Assembly (NCBI GenBank): GCA_039654915.1
Contig: CM077596.1
Location: 46,622,501 to 46,686,500 of the forward strand
Direction of reading: 5' to 3'
Length of the DNA: 64,000 bases
Origin: Aquilaria yunnanensis
Lineage: Eukaryota; Streptophyta; Magnoliopsida; Malvales; Thymelaeaceae
This document shows, one piece after another, positions 12,109 to 22,882 of this stretch. Below the pieces are notes generated by a model that saw nothing but the letters and a program-made list of their open reading frames with translations, was not told where the DNA came from and searched no databases. The position numbers and the translations under genes are program-made. Position 1 is the first letter of the stretch. Each line of letters opens with the position of its first letter.

Positions 12109-12816
12109 AAGTTGTATGCAAACTTGAAGAAGTGCTCTTTTTGTGTTGACAAAGTTGTTTTCCTTGGATTTGTTGTGAGTTAACATGGAATTAAGGTAGA
12201 TCAAGAAAAGGCGAGAGCCATACATGAATGGCTAACGCCAACATCCATTACTAAGGTGAGATCATTCCATGGGTTAGCTAGCTTCTATAGGAGGTTTGTT
12301 ATGAATTTTTCTACCATTGCTGCACTTCTAACAAAAGTTATAAGGAAGAATGTGGGATTTAAGTGGGGAAAAGCTCAAGAAGATGCTTTCGGGTTGTTAA
12401 AACAAAAGTTATGACATGCATCACTTTTAGCTTTGCCTAACTTTGCTAATACTTTTGAAGTTGAGTGTGATGCTTCAGGTATAGGCATTGGAGCTGTATT
12501 GATGCAAGGAGGCCGCCCCATTGCATACTTTAGTGAGAAGTTGAATGGTGCTAGCTTGAACAATCCCACATATGACAAGGAGCTCTATGCTTTGGTAAGA
12601 GCTTTGGAGACTTGGCAATAATATTTGTGGCCAAGAGAGTTTGTGATTCACACTGATCACCAAGCCCTTAAGTTTCTTAGTGGGCAAGGTAAGTTGAATA
12701 GGAGGCATGCCAAATGGATAGAGTTAATTGAGTCATTCCCATATGTCATCAAATACAAGCAAGGTAAGGATAATGTAGTGGCGGATGCACTTTCAAGGAG
12801 GTATGTTTTACTTTCG
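12109..12816 (+). pseudogene. pol: Gypsy RT thumb and RNase H
   Basis: In the same frame as the RT. It holds the RT connection (FLGFVVS, then [13 protein letters not shown]) and an RNase H domain with [38 protein letters not shown] and [10 protein letters not shown]. These contain the D-E-D-D residues that cleave RNA in the hybrid. In-frame stops lie at about 12181, 12412 and 12619. Each looks like a single-base change. Confidence 0.85.
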
Positions 12817-13674
12817 GCTTTAGATGCAAAAGTTTTAGGTTTTGAACACTTGAAGGATTTATATACTAGTGATGATGATTTCGGTGAGATTTATTCTAAG
12901 TGTTCTAAGTTTGCTTTTGAGAAGTTCTACCAAGTTAATGGGTTTCTTTTCAAAGAAAATAGGTTGTACATACCAAAGACATCTTTGAGGGAATTGCTCA
13001 CAAAGAAAGCTCATTGTGGAGGACTTATGGGACATTTTGGACAAGCCAAGACTTTTCATACTTTGAAGGAACATTACCATTGGCCGAATATGGTAAAGGA
13101 TGTGAAGAAGGTATGTGAGCAATGCATTGCATGTAGGAAGGCAAAATCCACTCACACTTCACATGGATTATACACATCACTTCCTAAACCTAGTCATCCA
13201 TGGGTAGATATTTCTATGGATTTCATTGTTGGATTGCCTAAGACTAAGGGAAATTGTGACTCAATCTTTGTTGTAGTTGATAGGTTTTCTAAGATGTCTC
13301 ATTTTATTCCATGCAATAAGACTGATGATGCTATTCATGTGGCTGAATTGTTTTTCAAAGAGATTGTTAGACTTCATGGTGTTCCTAGAACAATAGTTTC
13401 GGATAGAGATACTAAGTTTCTAAGCCACTCTTGGAGGACTTTGTGGGGTAAGCTAGAAACTAAGCTTTTGTTTTCCACATCTTGTCACCCACAAACTGAT
13501 GGGCAAACTAAGGTAACAAATAGGAATTTAGGTTCCATGCTTAAAGCTATCATTGGTAAAAATTTGAAAGCTTGGGAAGATTGTTTGCCTCATATAGAGT
13601 TTGCTTATAATAGGTACATGCATACTACTACTAGTTTGCACCTTTTAAGATTGTTTATAGTTTTAATCCTTTAA
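12817..13674 (+). pseudogene. pol: Gypsy integrase, zinc and catalytic core
   Basis: The zinc-binding part has [20 protein letters not shown] and [11 protein letters not shown] (HHCC type). The core has [13 protein letters not shown] and IVSDRDTKF, the first two catalytic aspartates. The third box reads DGQTKVTNR where the family has DGQTEVxNR, so the catalytic glutamate is replaced by lysine. The frame is then lost near 13640, and the rest lies in another frame. This copy's integrase would be dead even without the stops. Confidence 0.85.
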
Positions 13675-14084
13675 CTCCATTAGATCTTTTACCATTACCT
13701 ACTCATGAGGTATCTAGTTTGGATGGTAGTAAGAAGGCCGAGAGCATCAAGAGGTTGCATGAGAAGGCTAAGCAACAAATTGAACTCAAAAATCAACAAG
13801 TTGCAAAGAAAGCCAACCAAGGCCGAAAGAGAGTTGTCTTTGAGCCTGGAGATTGGGTTTGGTTGCACATGAGGAAAGAAAGATTTCCAGCTGCAAGAAG
13901 GAATAAGCTTCATCCAAGAGGAGATGGTCCATTCCAAGTCATTAAGAAGATCAATGACAATGCATACATGCTAGACTTGCCGGGTGAGTATAATGTGAGT
14001 GCCACTTTTAATGTTTCTGATTTGTCTTTGTTTGAACATGCAGATTCATGGATGAATCTTTTTAAGGAGGGGGAGTTGATATGA
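13675..14084 (+). pseudogene. pol: Gypsy integrase C-terminal (GPY/F) module
   Basis: After the frameshift the expected continuation is present: a basic helical stretch, FEPGDWVWLHMRKERFP, then KLHPRGDGPFQVIKKINDNAYMLDLP (GPF form of the GPY/F module) and ATFNVSDLSLF. The frame overruns the polypurine tract and ends at TGA 14082-14084, a few bases inside the 3' LTR. No chromodomain is visible. Confidence 0.8.
14063..14076 (+). promoter_or_regulatory. Polypurine tract, gypsy element
   Basis: TAAGGAGGGGGAGT lies immediately before the 3' LTR start. It would prime plus-strand synthesis. Confidence 0.8.
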
Positions 14085-15062
14085 TCAAGGAAGTCACACA
14101 TGGAGAAGGCAAGGACCCATTGAAGGTTTCTAGTGGACCTATGACAAGGAAGAAAGCTAAGGAGCTCTTAAGTGCACTACAAGCCTTTGTTTCAAGCTTT
14201 TTCATGGAGAATGGACATGGAACTTCACAAGGAGCTGCTGGGACTTTCAAGAAACCATATGGAGATGATGGACATGCTTGGTACTCAGTTCTAGAGTGCT
14301 TAGACAAGCCACAAAGCAAGGACACCAAGGACACCACTCAAAGTGCACCATTTGAGCCCCCTTAAGTGTTCTTGTTGCATTTTGTGCCCGCAAGCTGGAT
14401 TTTTGAGCTCTAACTTTTCCAGACCTCTTTAACACATCTAATAGGAAGGTTCATGCCATTGGAACTCAAAGATTCAAGCTTGGAGCTGAAGATACAAGTG
14501 AAAACCCTAAAGTGCCAAAAAATGCACCCGAAAAGGCTATTTGGGGGTTTTCGAGTTTAATCTTGTATTTGCACTTTATTTTCATTCAATTCCTATTTAG
14601 ATACATTATTTATGATTTTATTTAGGCTATGGAATTAATTCAGGTCGCTTAGGACAAGTGGCATACGCTGCATACACTAAACAAGGTTAGAGAGGTTTAG
14701 GAGTCCTAGTTTGACTAGGTTTTCTTGAGTCCTTTGTAACTAGGTTTCCTATGTGACTTGGGATGCGAATTTTGCCCAGATTTTTACCCTAGTTTAGGCC
14801 TATATAAAGGCACATATTCTGGATGTAAACACACAGATTATTGCCGAAATAACATTGCTCTTTGGAGAGGTTTTCTCTTTGGCTCTATGTGGACTGCCTT
14901 GGTGCACAAGTATGCTTGTGTTCTTGGAGTTCTATACTTCTCGTTTCTAATCATAGGTTGATTAGAGATGGGGGTTTCAAACTTAGTCTTTTGATGTTTT
15001 GTGGAGCTCGAATCCCATCTTGGGCGCGTTTCATAGTCTTTATACCATAGGGGTTCGCATCA
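14077..15062 (+). repeat. Gypsy 3' LTR (986 bp, full length)
   Basis: TGATATGATC...TTCGCATCA. It contains the 454-bp block missing from the 5' LTR and a TATATAAAGG box at 14801-14810. Right target duplication GAAGT follows at 15063-15067. Confidence 0.95.
14081..14365 (+). other. Coding-like frame inside the 3' LTR
   Basis: 94 codons are open within the LTR, just after the pol stop. They include GPMTRKKAKELLSALQ, close to the GPxTRxRAKxLxxAL tail seen at the end of pol in many plant gypsy elements. This suggests pol once extended into the LTR, as described for CRM-type elements, and that the present stop at 14082 and a frame change separated it. Only the 3' LTR retains it. Confidence 0.45.
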
Positions 15063-15931
15063 GAAGTAGTCCAATTACAACCTAAACTTTTAAGATTTCA
15101 CTCAGCAGACACTTCATTGTCTAAACTTTCTAATAATAGCTTCCTCTACTTTTTACTTGTAAAAAAATTCCAAGTATAAAAAAAATGTAAAAACATGTTA
15201 ATCACACTATTCTCGACTACCTACTCATGCAGGTAGTCGGGTACCCGTCTACTAGAATTACTAATGCATACCATACTAGCTATTTATATATACACTTCTA
15301 ATATTGACTTCTTCAAGTAAATAAATTGAGCACGAATATTTCTAATATTCTATCCAACATTTGAATATACTATTATCTAATAATATTATCTTCCCAAAAG
15401 AAAAAAGAAATAGTATTGATATGTAATTGACCATAGCTCTATTTCTTTTGTTGTTCAGAAATATTTTGAATATTTAACCTGCCTACTATCCTTTGCTTTC
15501 TCATAAGAAAAAAAATTAAGAAATGATACAAATGTTTTGGTACATGAATTTTTTGTACTCGATTAAGAGTGTGTAAAACCAACCAAAGTCTTTGTTTGGT
15601 GGCTAAAGCTTCTGGTTATTATCAAGAGATTTGCGGTTTAATACAATACTTCACTCACTGTCTTAGTCTTTTCCTAATTTACCAAACAAAAAAAAAAGTG
15701 TATAATTTTTTCATCTAATTTTTTAAGACATTCTAGCGCAAAAAAAGTTTTTGAAATCATAATTTCGTTTTCTTTTCCTTTGTGATTGAACCTTTCCATT
15801 CCAAGCCAACTTGAAATACTATGTCATGTAATCAGCTTAATTTATGTGTAGCTTTTTATACCTACTTTGACTTGATTTTATTATAGTTAAGTAGTTTATT
15901 ACCTTCACTTATTTAGTTTTATTTGATTTAG

Positions 15932-16060
15932 GTTAAGGATCTTATTAAAGAAATTGTTCAAATTTTAGTGAAGCAAAAGAACCAAATTGTTAGAAATTAT
16001 AAGTCAAGGGCATCTTATTCATTTGAATTCCAAGGATTAAAAAGACGTAACATGTCGTAG
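15932..16060 (+). pseudogene. Exon relic, unknown gene (copy 2)
   Basis: Preceded by acceptor-like TATTTGATTTAG. 42 open codons start VKDLIKEIVQILVKQKNQIV and end in TAG. It is the better-preserved partner of 1919-2026. The frame is kept across both copies despite overall divergence, which supports past coding function. No family was recognised. The GC-rich island follows directly (16060-16350). Confidence 0.35.
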
Positions 16061-17076
16061 ATAAAACGGAGGAGCCGCCGCGCGAACGAAAACGAGAGAA
16101 AACAGTGCGCACGGAGACCCGCGCGAAGGACGAAGTTGCGAATTGGGGCAAGTGGAAGAGGTAACTGGAGAAAAACGAAATTGGGAACAGACAAAGGCCC
16201 GAGGTGTCGGAAAAGAGAGACAGAAGCAACTTGGTTCTTAGATTCCTTTTCTCTTCCTCTTTTATTTACGAATTGGACTTCTATATCCTTCCGTCATGTC
16301 TTGTTCTTTTTACTTGGCATTATTGGTTGTTATCGTTGAATTTAGTAAATGCTAAGATTATGAATATAGCCTAATTGAATTAATTTATTTGGTTTTGTAT
16401 TTTTGTCTTTTTTTTTTACGGTGATCAGTATTATCTATAGCTAATGACCAAAAATAATTTATCTTAAAAATTTAAATGAATGATCGATTGGGGAAATTTG
16501 ATTCATAAACTAGTAAAATAGAGTTGCAATAATTATAATAGAGATATACCTATTTATTGTAATATATCAATTTGACAACTTGAACTTAATGAATCTGATT
16601 TAATTATATAAGAGATTGAGAGATGATTATAAGTTGATCGAACATGCTACAATTATTTGAGAGAGAGTTATAGTACTAGAAGTAATTTTTGACAACTAAA
16701 CAAATGCTCAAATAATTAATTGGGAGGCCTCCCAGTTTGGTAAAACCTAAGCCTTAATTATCCCATAATCATTTTCTTCTAGATTCGTTAATTTCATCAT
16801 TGTTTATTTTAATATTATTTATTTTTATTACCATAAAAATTTAAACTCATTTATTTTAGTTTTCCTACACAATTAAATATTTGTTCTTTATGAGATCGAT
16901 ACTTTGATTTGTCATAGGGACTAAAACTTGCTATAACTGACAGTGTGTACTTGCAAGATTGGTCGTATTATCGTATTAATCATTATTTAAAGATCAAGAG
17001 AGTGCTAATTTAGGTCGTCAATTTTAATATAACTAAATACTTGTTATAATTGAACTTGATCTCTAAGAAAAATTAT

Positions 17077-18174
17077 GGCCTAAAGGCATTTTTGGCCCCT
17101 CAACTCGCCTAACCCGAACACTTTCCCCCTGGACTGTGACTTAGTCCAACTCGCCCCCTAAACTTATGAAAATGGGAAACTTTACCCCTTATGCATCACG
17201 TGTTCATCACGTGACATCTTGAAAAAAAATCTCATTTATTTCCATCACTTCTCCATGCGCCAGAATGTCCAAGGACTCCACACCCTTGTTGCAACACCCT
17301 CTTTGACATCAGTAGAAAGTGTGCTCTGCTTTGTTTCCCCACTGGCTACCAACCCATAAAAAGTTCCTGTTGCTTCTCTTGAGCCCCCAAGCAATTCCTT
17401 GCATTTTATCTTTTCCTAGATAAGCTAAACTTCCTAACAACGCATAAACAACTAAGCTAGCTTTTTTCGAGTTTAACCCTAGTGATTCGAAATCCTTGAC
17501 TTCCATCTTGTTGAGAATTTGTAGAAAATGGCCAAAATGTTTAGGAACTTGTACTCCGAAATGCATGTGAAGAACTTGAAAATGGAGCTTGAGCATAGAG
17601 TCATAGACCCATTTGGGGATTCTAGGAACAAACTTGTTTATGACGAGATCAAAGAAAATGACCTAGGTGTGGTCGCGAACAATAGCTGAGCTCTGGCGCC
17701 TGATTCTGGCATCGTTAATAATTAAATTGAATGAGCCTCGGGTGGAACCTTCAAATCCCCTCAATTCTCATGGAAATGCATGGAATTAATGGCCCACGAT
17801 TAGGTGAAGAAGGGTGCACCATCGATGCCAGACACTCAAGCCGATTCCAGAGCCCAAGAAAGAACAAAATCATAAATCAAGAAATTGGGCAGGTTCGTGG
17901 AGGAATTTCTGGTTCTGGATGAAATCGGCTAGCCTTCATCTTGAGAGTGGCTGGAAAACGCAGATGAAGTCCTTGATCCCGATGGTTGATTCGGCCTTTA
18001 GGTATTGGATGTTAAGAGGTCAAACGATGGCTTTAGAATTTGATGAGTTATTCAAATTTTGAAGCAAAGAGGGGGTTTTTTTTCACATGCCCAATAACGA
18101 AAATAAATGACGTTTGTTCCCAATATAAAGTGTCCAAGTCAGGCGAGTTCAGGGGCCAAAAGTGCCTTTAGGCC
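17077..18174. mobile_element. MULE-like non-autonomous element (1,098 bp)
   Basis: Terminal inverted repeats of about 48 bp start GGCCTAAAGGC at both ends (from 17077 and from 18174 reversed) and continue with TTTTGGCCCCT-AACTCGCCT. The 9-bp flanks AAAAATTAT (17068-17076) and TAAAATCAT (18175-18183) agree at 7 of 9 positions, as for an old Mutator-like insertion. Duplication copy 1 has the empty site near 3056. The interior is less AT-rich than the surroundings, with open frames at 17309-17596 (minus) and 17814-18062 (plus). No transposase was recognised. The interior may be captured sequence. Confidence 0.75.
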
Positions 18175-18559
18175 TAAAATCATAAGGTTTTTAACTTATG
18201 ACACATAAATCCACCATTCAAGCATCCTATATCTATCTGCACTTCAATAAAAAGAAAGCATTATTGTAGCTATGTAGCTAAAATAGTTTGATTAAAAATT
18301 TAAAATTTTGCTAAAATGTATTTAAAGTATAACATTTTTTTGACACATATAAATAAGCCAAAATCAAAGTCTTAACTCTAGAAATGTGATTATAAATTAG
18401 ATATCACCATCAGTAAGGCAAGTTACGTGTCCTACTTATGCCAAAAATAGTCTAAAAGGAGAAAACCATATTTTCAACCTGTAAATGATTATGGTAGCAT
18501 TCTAAGATGTAGATAGCTCTTTAAATTATTATTAGATCTTCTTTCAATAGTATTTTAAA

Positions 18560-19143
18560 TGACTAAATTTCATGAATGGTTCCTAACCTTTAGCTATTGT
18601 TTCATTTTAGTTCTTAACCTATTGAATGTTTTGTTTTAACCCTAAACTTATTAAAAGCATTTCGTTTAGCCCTAAATCTATTAAAAATGTTTCATTTTGG
18701 TCTCAATTTGATGCGTTAACTCAAAGTATTTTTCTGATAACAACTTTTTAGATCATAATTTAAATTATCCATTAACTATCTTATAATAAATTTAATTTGT
18801 ATAGTAATTTTTTTACAGTTAATGAAAATTTTAAACCATTTTTTTTCTCTCTGTAAATTGAATTTATTTTATTCAGAGAGTAAAAAGTACTAATTTAAAT
18901 TATCTATTTATTATAAAAAAATATTAAACTATTTAAAATTTACTTGAAGATAGTTACCGAATATTTAAATGAGAATTTCAAAAGGTTCTGTCAAACAATT
19001 ATTCTAAGTTAAGAAATTTCATCTGATGAGAGAACAAAATGAAAAAATTTTAATAGGTTTAGAACCAAAATAGAACATTCAATAGGTTAGGGATTAAAAG
19101 AAAATAATGACTAAAGGTTATGGACCATTTATACAATTTACTC
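18560..19143. mobile_element. Long-TIR MITE, MULE-like (584 bp)
   Basis: The two ends are inverted repeats of about 100 bp (CCTAACCTTTAG...CTAACCTATTGAATGTT and its complement). They are flanked by a perfect 9-bp duplication TATTTTAAA (18551-18559 and 19144-19152). The empty site is at about 3412 in copy 1. It has no coding capacity. Confidence 0.8.
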
Positions 19144-19372
19144 TATTTTAAACCATTTAGGATCACATAAAATTTTAAAATTATTTTTAGAATATTTTTC
19201 TAAAAAATAATTTTTTTAAACTTTTTTGAAATTAAAATCTAAGCAATAACATATTTAAATAAAATTGCAAACTTTTAAAGATCTTCTCCATATGTTATGC
19301 ATTGTGATCAAGTGTGAGGTTTGGTGTTTGTTTTGTGAATAGGGATTCCCAATTCATTGGGATGGAGTTAAC

Positions 19373-19760
19373 ATGTTTTGGTTGATTGGGTGTGGGACCT
19401 CAATATACTTGCCCCCAAAGGTGAATGAAATTACAATCAGACCAGCTGCCTCTTTACCTCCCCCTTCCATCCATGTCCCACTCTCCTTCACTACCGCCTG
19501 TACTGTTGTTAGCTGCCTTAGTGATGACTACTCCGACATTAAAGTCAAGTCCTCACCTCAAATTCAAGAACCCCTTCAACTTCAAGTCCTCTTCTACAAG
19601 GGCATTTTCTAAGCCCTTTTTATCTCTAATCCCCAAACTAGAGTTGTAGCCAGCATTAACCTTAACCACACCGAGTGCAAGTCCTTTTCATTTGTGACAT
19701 TCCAACTCATTTAGATTTTGGTCAAGTTGTGTTGCAAAATAGGTCAAACAGGGTACAAGC
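19373..19760 (+). pseudogene. Counterpart of the 3652-4005 frame (copy 2)
   Basis: Begins with the same MFWLIGCGT start but stops at 19610-19612. Similarity to copy 1 continues past it in interrupted form. The poor conservation argues against a functional protein. Confidence 0.15.
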
Positions 19761-19907
19761 TATAGCTCTCTCTGCCTTTCTCTTTGATTACATTGAAATC
19801 AGATCCAATTGAATTAGATTCGCTGTAGGAGTAAAACAAAAAACCCTAGACCATCCAGATCTTACCTCCTGCTCCGTGCGCATTGAGCCTCTGTGAAATT
19901 GACCCAA

Positions 19908-19912
19908 CCTTC
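19908..19912. repeat. Target-site duplication CCTTC, left
   Basis: Identical to 28229-28233 at the right end of the copia element. Copy 1 has the uninterrupted site near 4185. Confidence 0.9.
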
Positions 19913-21330
19913 TGTTAGTGTTGTGCCCAAAAGGCCAATCATGAGATGATTGTATTTTTGCACATTGAGTCATGATATTTTATTGAGGCATTAATCTAGC
20001 AATTATGTTTGTTGTTTTGTTTCTACGTAACGTAATAAACATAATTGTAACCCTAGAATAATGATATTCTTAAATGTCCCTAGTCTAGTATTATTGTGGA
20101 GCGGGTTGCAATAATACATAATGACTAGCATATGTGGAGACTAATATGAGATATGTAGTCTACATATGGGTACAAGTTGGAGAACTTGTGTACTGGACCG
20201 ACCCACCATGAGAACACTACATGGATCATTATATGAGTGTCATAAGTGATTCTCATAGTGATCATGGTATATGTAGTCCTTCGACCTAAGATCATCAAGG
20301 TTCCCTACATGTGAGTCACATACTTTGATACTTTCCTTTGTTGCTCGTAACTGAATGAACTTGAAGGAGGTCATTGGGTATGTCACATATCATGTGGAGG
20401 GATTTGTATGATCAAGATGGGATTTGTCCCTCCTATGTAAGGGGAGTGATATCTTCGGGCCCCTTGATAGAGTAAGACTTAGAAAAATGCATGGCCATGC
20501 TCAGATGAGTTGATATACGATATCAAAGTCATCAGTTTAACTTGGTCTACTCGGTAATCAAGAAACCAAAGATTGGGCTATATGAGAATGACACATTCCA
20601 TGTCTCGTGCTTAGTCTTGATATCTTGAACAAAGGGACAATGGCATATATCGGTGATGATCATAAAGGTTTAGTCGAATCATCGACAATTTTGTCACTTA
20701 GGTAGCAATGATGTGTTGCTAGACACCGCTCATTGCTTATGATCATAAATGTAATTTATGATCATTGCCAACATGGCAATAGCGTATTGGGTCGCACACA
20801 TAGAGCTATTTGGATCATTAGAGTGCATGGGCTAATTTTTTGGGTTATGGTTTCACTTTAATTTTGTATTAATAATGGGCCAAAGAGTTGAGCCATTATT
20901 AAGCCCGAAATTAAATCCTAATTGGATTAGGGCTTTGAAACCCATTAGGCCTGAAAGTTGAGTCTCACTATAAATATATCTTTTAAGTGAGAAATTCGCA
21001 GGTCTCCTTGCCTTAGCCTCCCAAAAGGACAGCCGCACTCTTCTCTTGCAATTCCTTGGAGGACGCAAGCTAGCACTGCGAGCGCAAGAGAAACGCATTT
21101 GCCGAGACGTGGTGGAAGCATGGTGATCCCGAGAGGCTCGTGTGGATACCATAGAGAGCCTGAACATGTCAACTGTTCAGGTTTTATTATTCGACTCTAC
21201 AGTTGAGTGAGAAATCTCAACCGAAAATTAGGTATGAAAATTTTCAAACACCCGATTTACCCCGTTTCACTTGGATCTTGGAGGGTTTCGGTTAAATTCC
21301 GCTGCACTGTTTGGCTCCCGAAACCCATCA
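19913..21330 (+). repeat. Copia 5' LTR (1,418 bp)
   Basis: TGTTAGTGTTGTGCCC...GAAACCCATCA. A TATA-like CTATAAATATA lies at 20968-20978. A related LTR is found alone on the minus strand at 46962-48390. Confidence 0.95.
20968..20978 (+). promoter_or_regulatory. TATA box of copia LTR
   Basis: CTATAAATATA, conserved in the 3' LTR at about 27866 as CTATAAATACA. It lies about 350 bp before the LTR end, so R/U5 would be short relative to U3. Confidence 0.55.
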
Positions 21331-21331
21331 G

Positions 21332-21343
21332 TGGTATCAGAGC
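21332..21343 (+). promoter_or_regulatory. Primer-binding site, copia element
   Basis: TGGTATCAGAGC begins one base after the 5' LTR. It is an exact match to the complement of the plant initiator Met-tRNA end. Confidence 0.9.
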
Positions 21344-22882
21344 TACTGGTGAAACCCTAAATCGGGATTGATGTTGAATCGCATGATGTTATGTGTTCGG
21401 TTGCTTTTCTGCCATGATTAATTAGATTGATTCATGATGCATGAAACCAAAACTCGTAATGAACATATGAGATATATGAAGAAACGACACTAATTGGTTA
21501 ATGAGATTAACCCAAAATTGATAGGTGTGAGATACCTATATGGATTAGGATTCTTGCAATAGTTGCAAAAACCCTAGCTTGGTTCGGATTCGGCCTGTTT
21601 GGGCAACGAAAGTAAGGTATTTTTGGTGGCTCGAATGGAGGAGTCTCAGGTGCCTACTTGCTCGAAATAGAAGATTTCGGGCTAAGCAATTGTAAGACAA
21701 TTTTTTGCATCGGGGGGCGCTGCCCCCCACGCCCGCCGCAAGGGCGGCTCCCCTTGACCCCGTCCGCTAACCGGCCAGCGGAACCACCGCCCGCTGACCG
21801 ACCAGCGGGATTGCCGTATGCGAAGCGCCACATAAATAAAAACTGGTTAATCAACACGCGAAATTTGGCATGCATCTTTATTGAATGAGATTTGACATGA
21901 TATGTTGATTGGTGTTTGAAGCATGGTGCATGGTTATAGCCCTTGATTGGTTGTACTTGTAAATACGGCCTGCGAGTCGTGCCTTTTCTTATCACTCTCA
22001 TTGTACATTCTCTTCTCACCTTACTCCCCTCGAATGTAACTCGAGGTTTCTATTATTGATGTAATGGTGCATTATGGGATCATCCAAGGTGGTATGTCTA
22101 AGGATCATCCAATAAGGTATGTCCAAGGAGATGACAACAAAAGGGCAGCCAAGAAAGGAAGAGAAGGAGCTTCTGAAGACTCTTTTTCTTTTCTTAGGCT
22201 TTTTTGATATTCTCATTGGCTTGAGAATATCGTATAGTTTGGGCTATAACCATGTCATGTTTAATTTCTTGAACGCATGAGATGCATGTTTTATATTTGT
22301 ATGTGATGCATGTATAAGACAACCGAAGATAACAAATTGGTGAGATCAAACAAAAAAATCCCTCAAACAAATATTAAGTCATAAATGTGATGCCTTCCAA
22401 ATGTTGGCACTCGTCAAGACTTTGATCAACATTAGGTGGGTTTGCCAAAGCAAAGCACTTATGTTCATCATGGTAAGGCGCGATGGGATAATAGTGATAT
22501 CCAAATTGCTAACTTTGGGTCTGACTTAACTAAGTTATCCTAATAGGATTAGGGACTTAGAGGCATAGAGTTGGGCTTAAGCCCATGAGATGAGCTTGGA
22601 CAAGTGTTGTTCACCCAACTATCCAAGAGTTGCATAAGATGCAATTGGCAAAGAGTTGCCTACCTAAATAGCTGTAACCTGAGAGAAAAGCCAAAGCTGA
22701 CTCAGGTTGTGGTCAAATATGGATCTTGGCCCACTAGAATACCTTAGCACCGAGGTGTTCTGAAATAATATTGAGGGCTATTACTTTGAGGAAAATAGTG
22801 GGAGTATCGTTTAATAAAAGTCCTTATTAAATGAATTAAAATACATGACTCTTACACTGCATATTTACTATTGTAGATAATC
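21344..22882 (+). other. Copia leader with GC-rich hairpin island
   Basis: About 1.5 kb of leader precedes gag. Positions 21710-21832 are strikingly GC-rich and hold strong inverted repeats: GGGGGGCGCTGCCCCCC, CCGCCGCAAGGGCGG, and CCGCTAACCGGCCAGCGG followed by CCCGCTGACCGACCAGCGGG. The rest is AT-rich with many short upstream ATGs. The island could structure the RNA for packaging or internal initiation. That is inference. Confidence 0.75.

Larger units (their letters stand above)
8171..15062 (+). mobile_element. Ty3/gypsy LTR retrotransposon (6.9 kb)
   Basis: Bounded by TG...CA LTRs (8171-8702 and 14077-15062) and the GAAGT duplication. The order is initiator-Met-type primer site, A-rich leader, gag with one CCHC knuckle, protease, RT, RNase H, integrase with GPY/F-type module, then polypurine tract. 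Integrase after RNase H defines Ty3/gypsy. At least seven in-frame stops plus frameshifts make it non-autonomous. It inserted 14 bp inside duplication copy 2, next to the tandem junction. Confidence 0.95.

Noticed and set aside
14758..15050. Open frames in the gypsy 3' LTR near the TATA box
   Set aside because: Not matched in the 5' LTR frame and without motifs. LTR regulatory DNA.
20853..21172. Minus-strand open frames in the copia LTR, repeated at 27751-28070
   Set aside because: Both are preserved only because the LTRs are recent copies of each other. They have no domain features.
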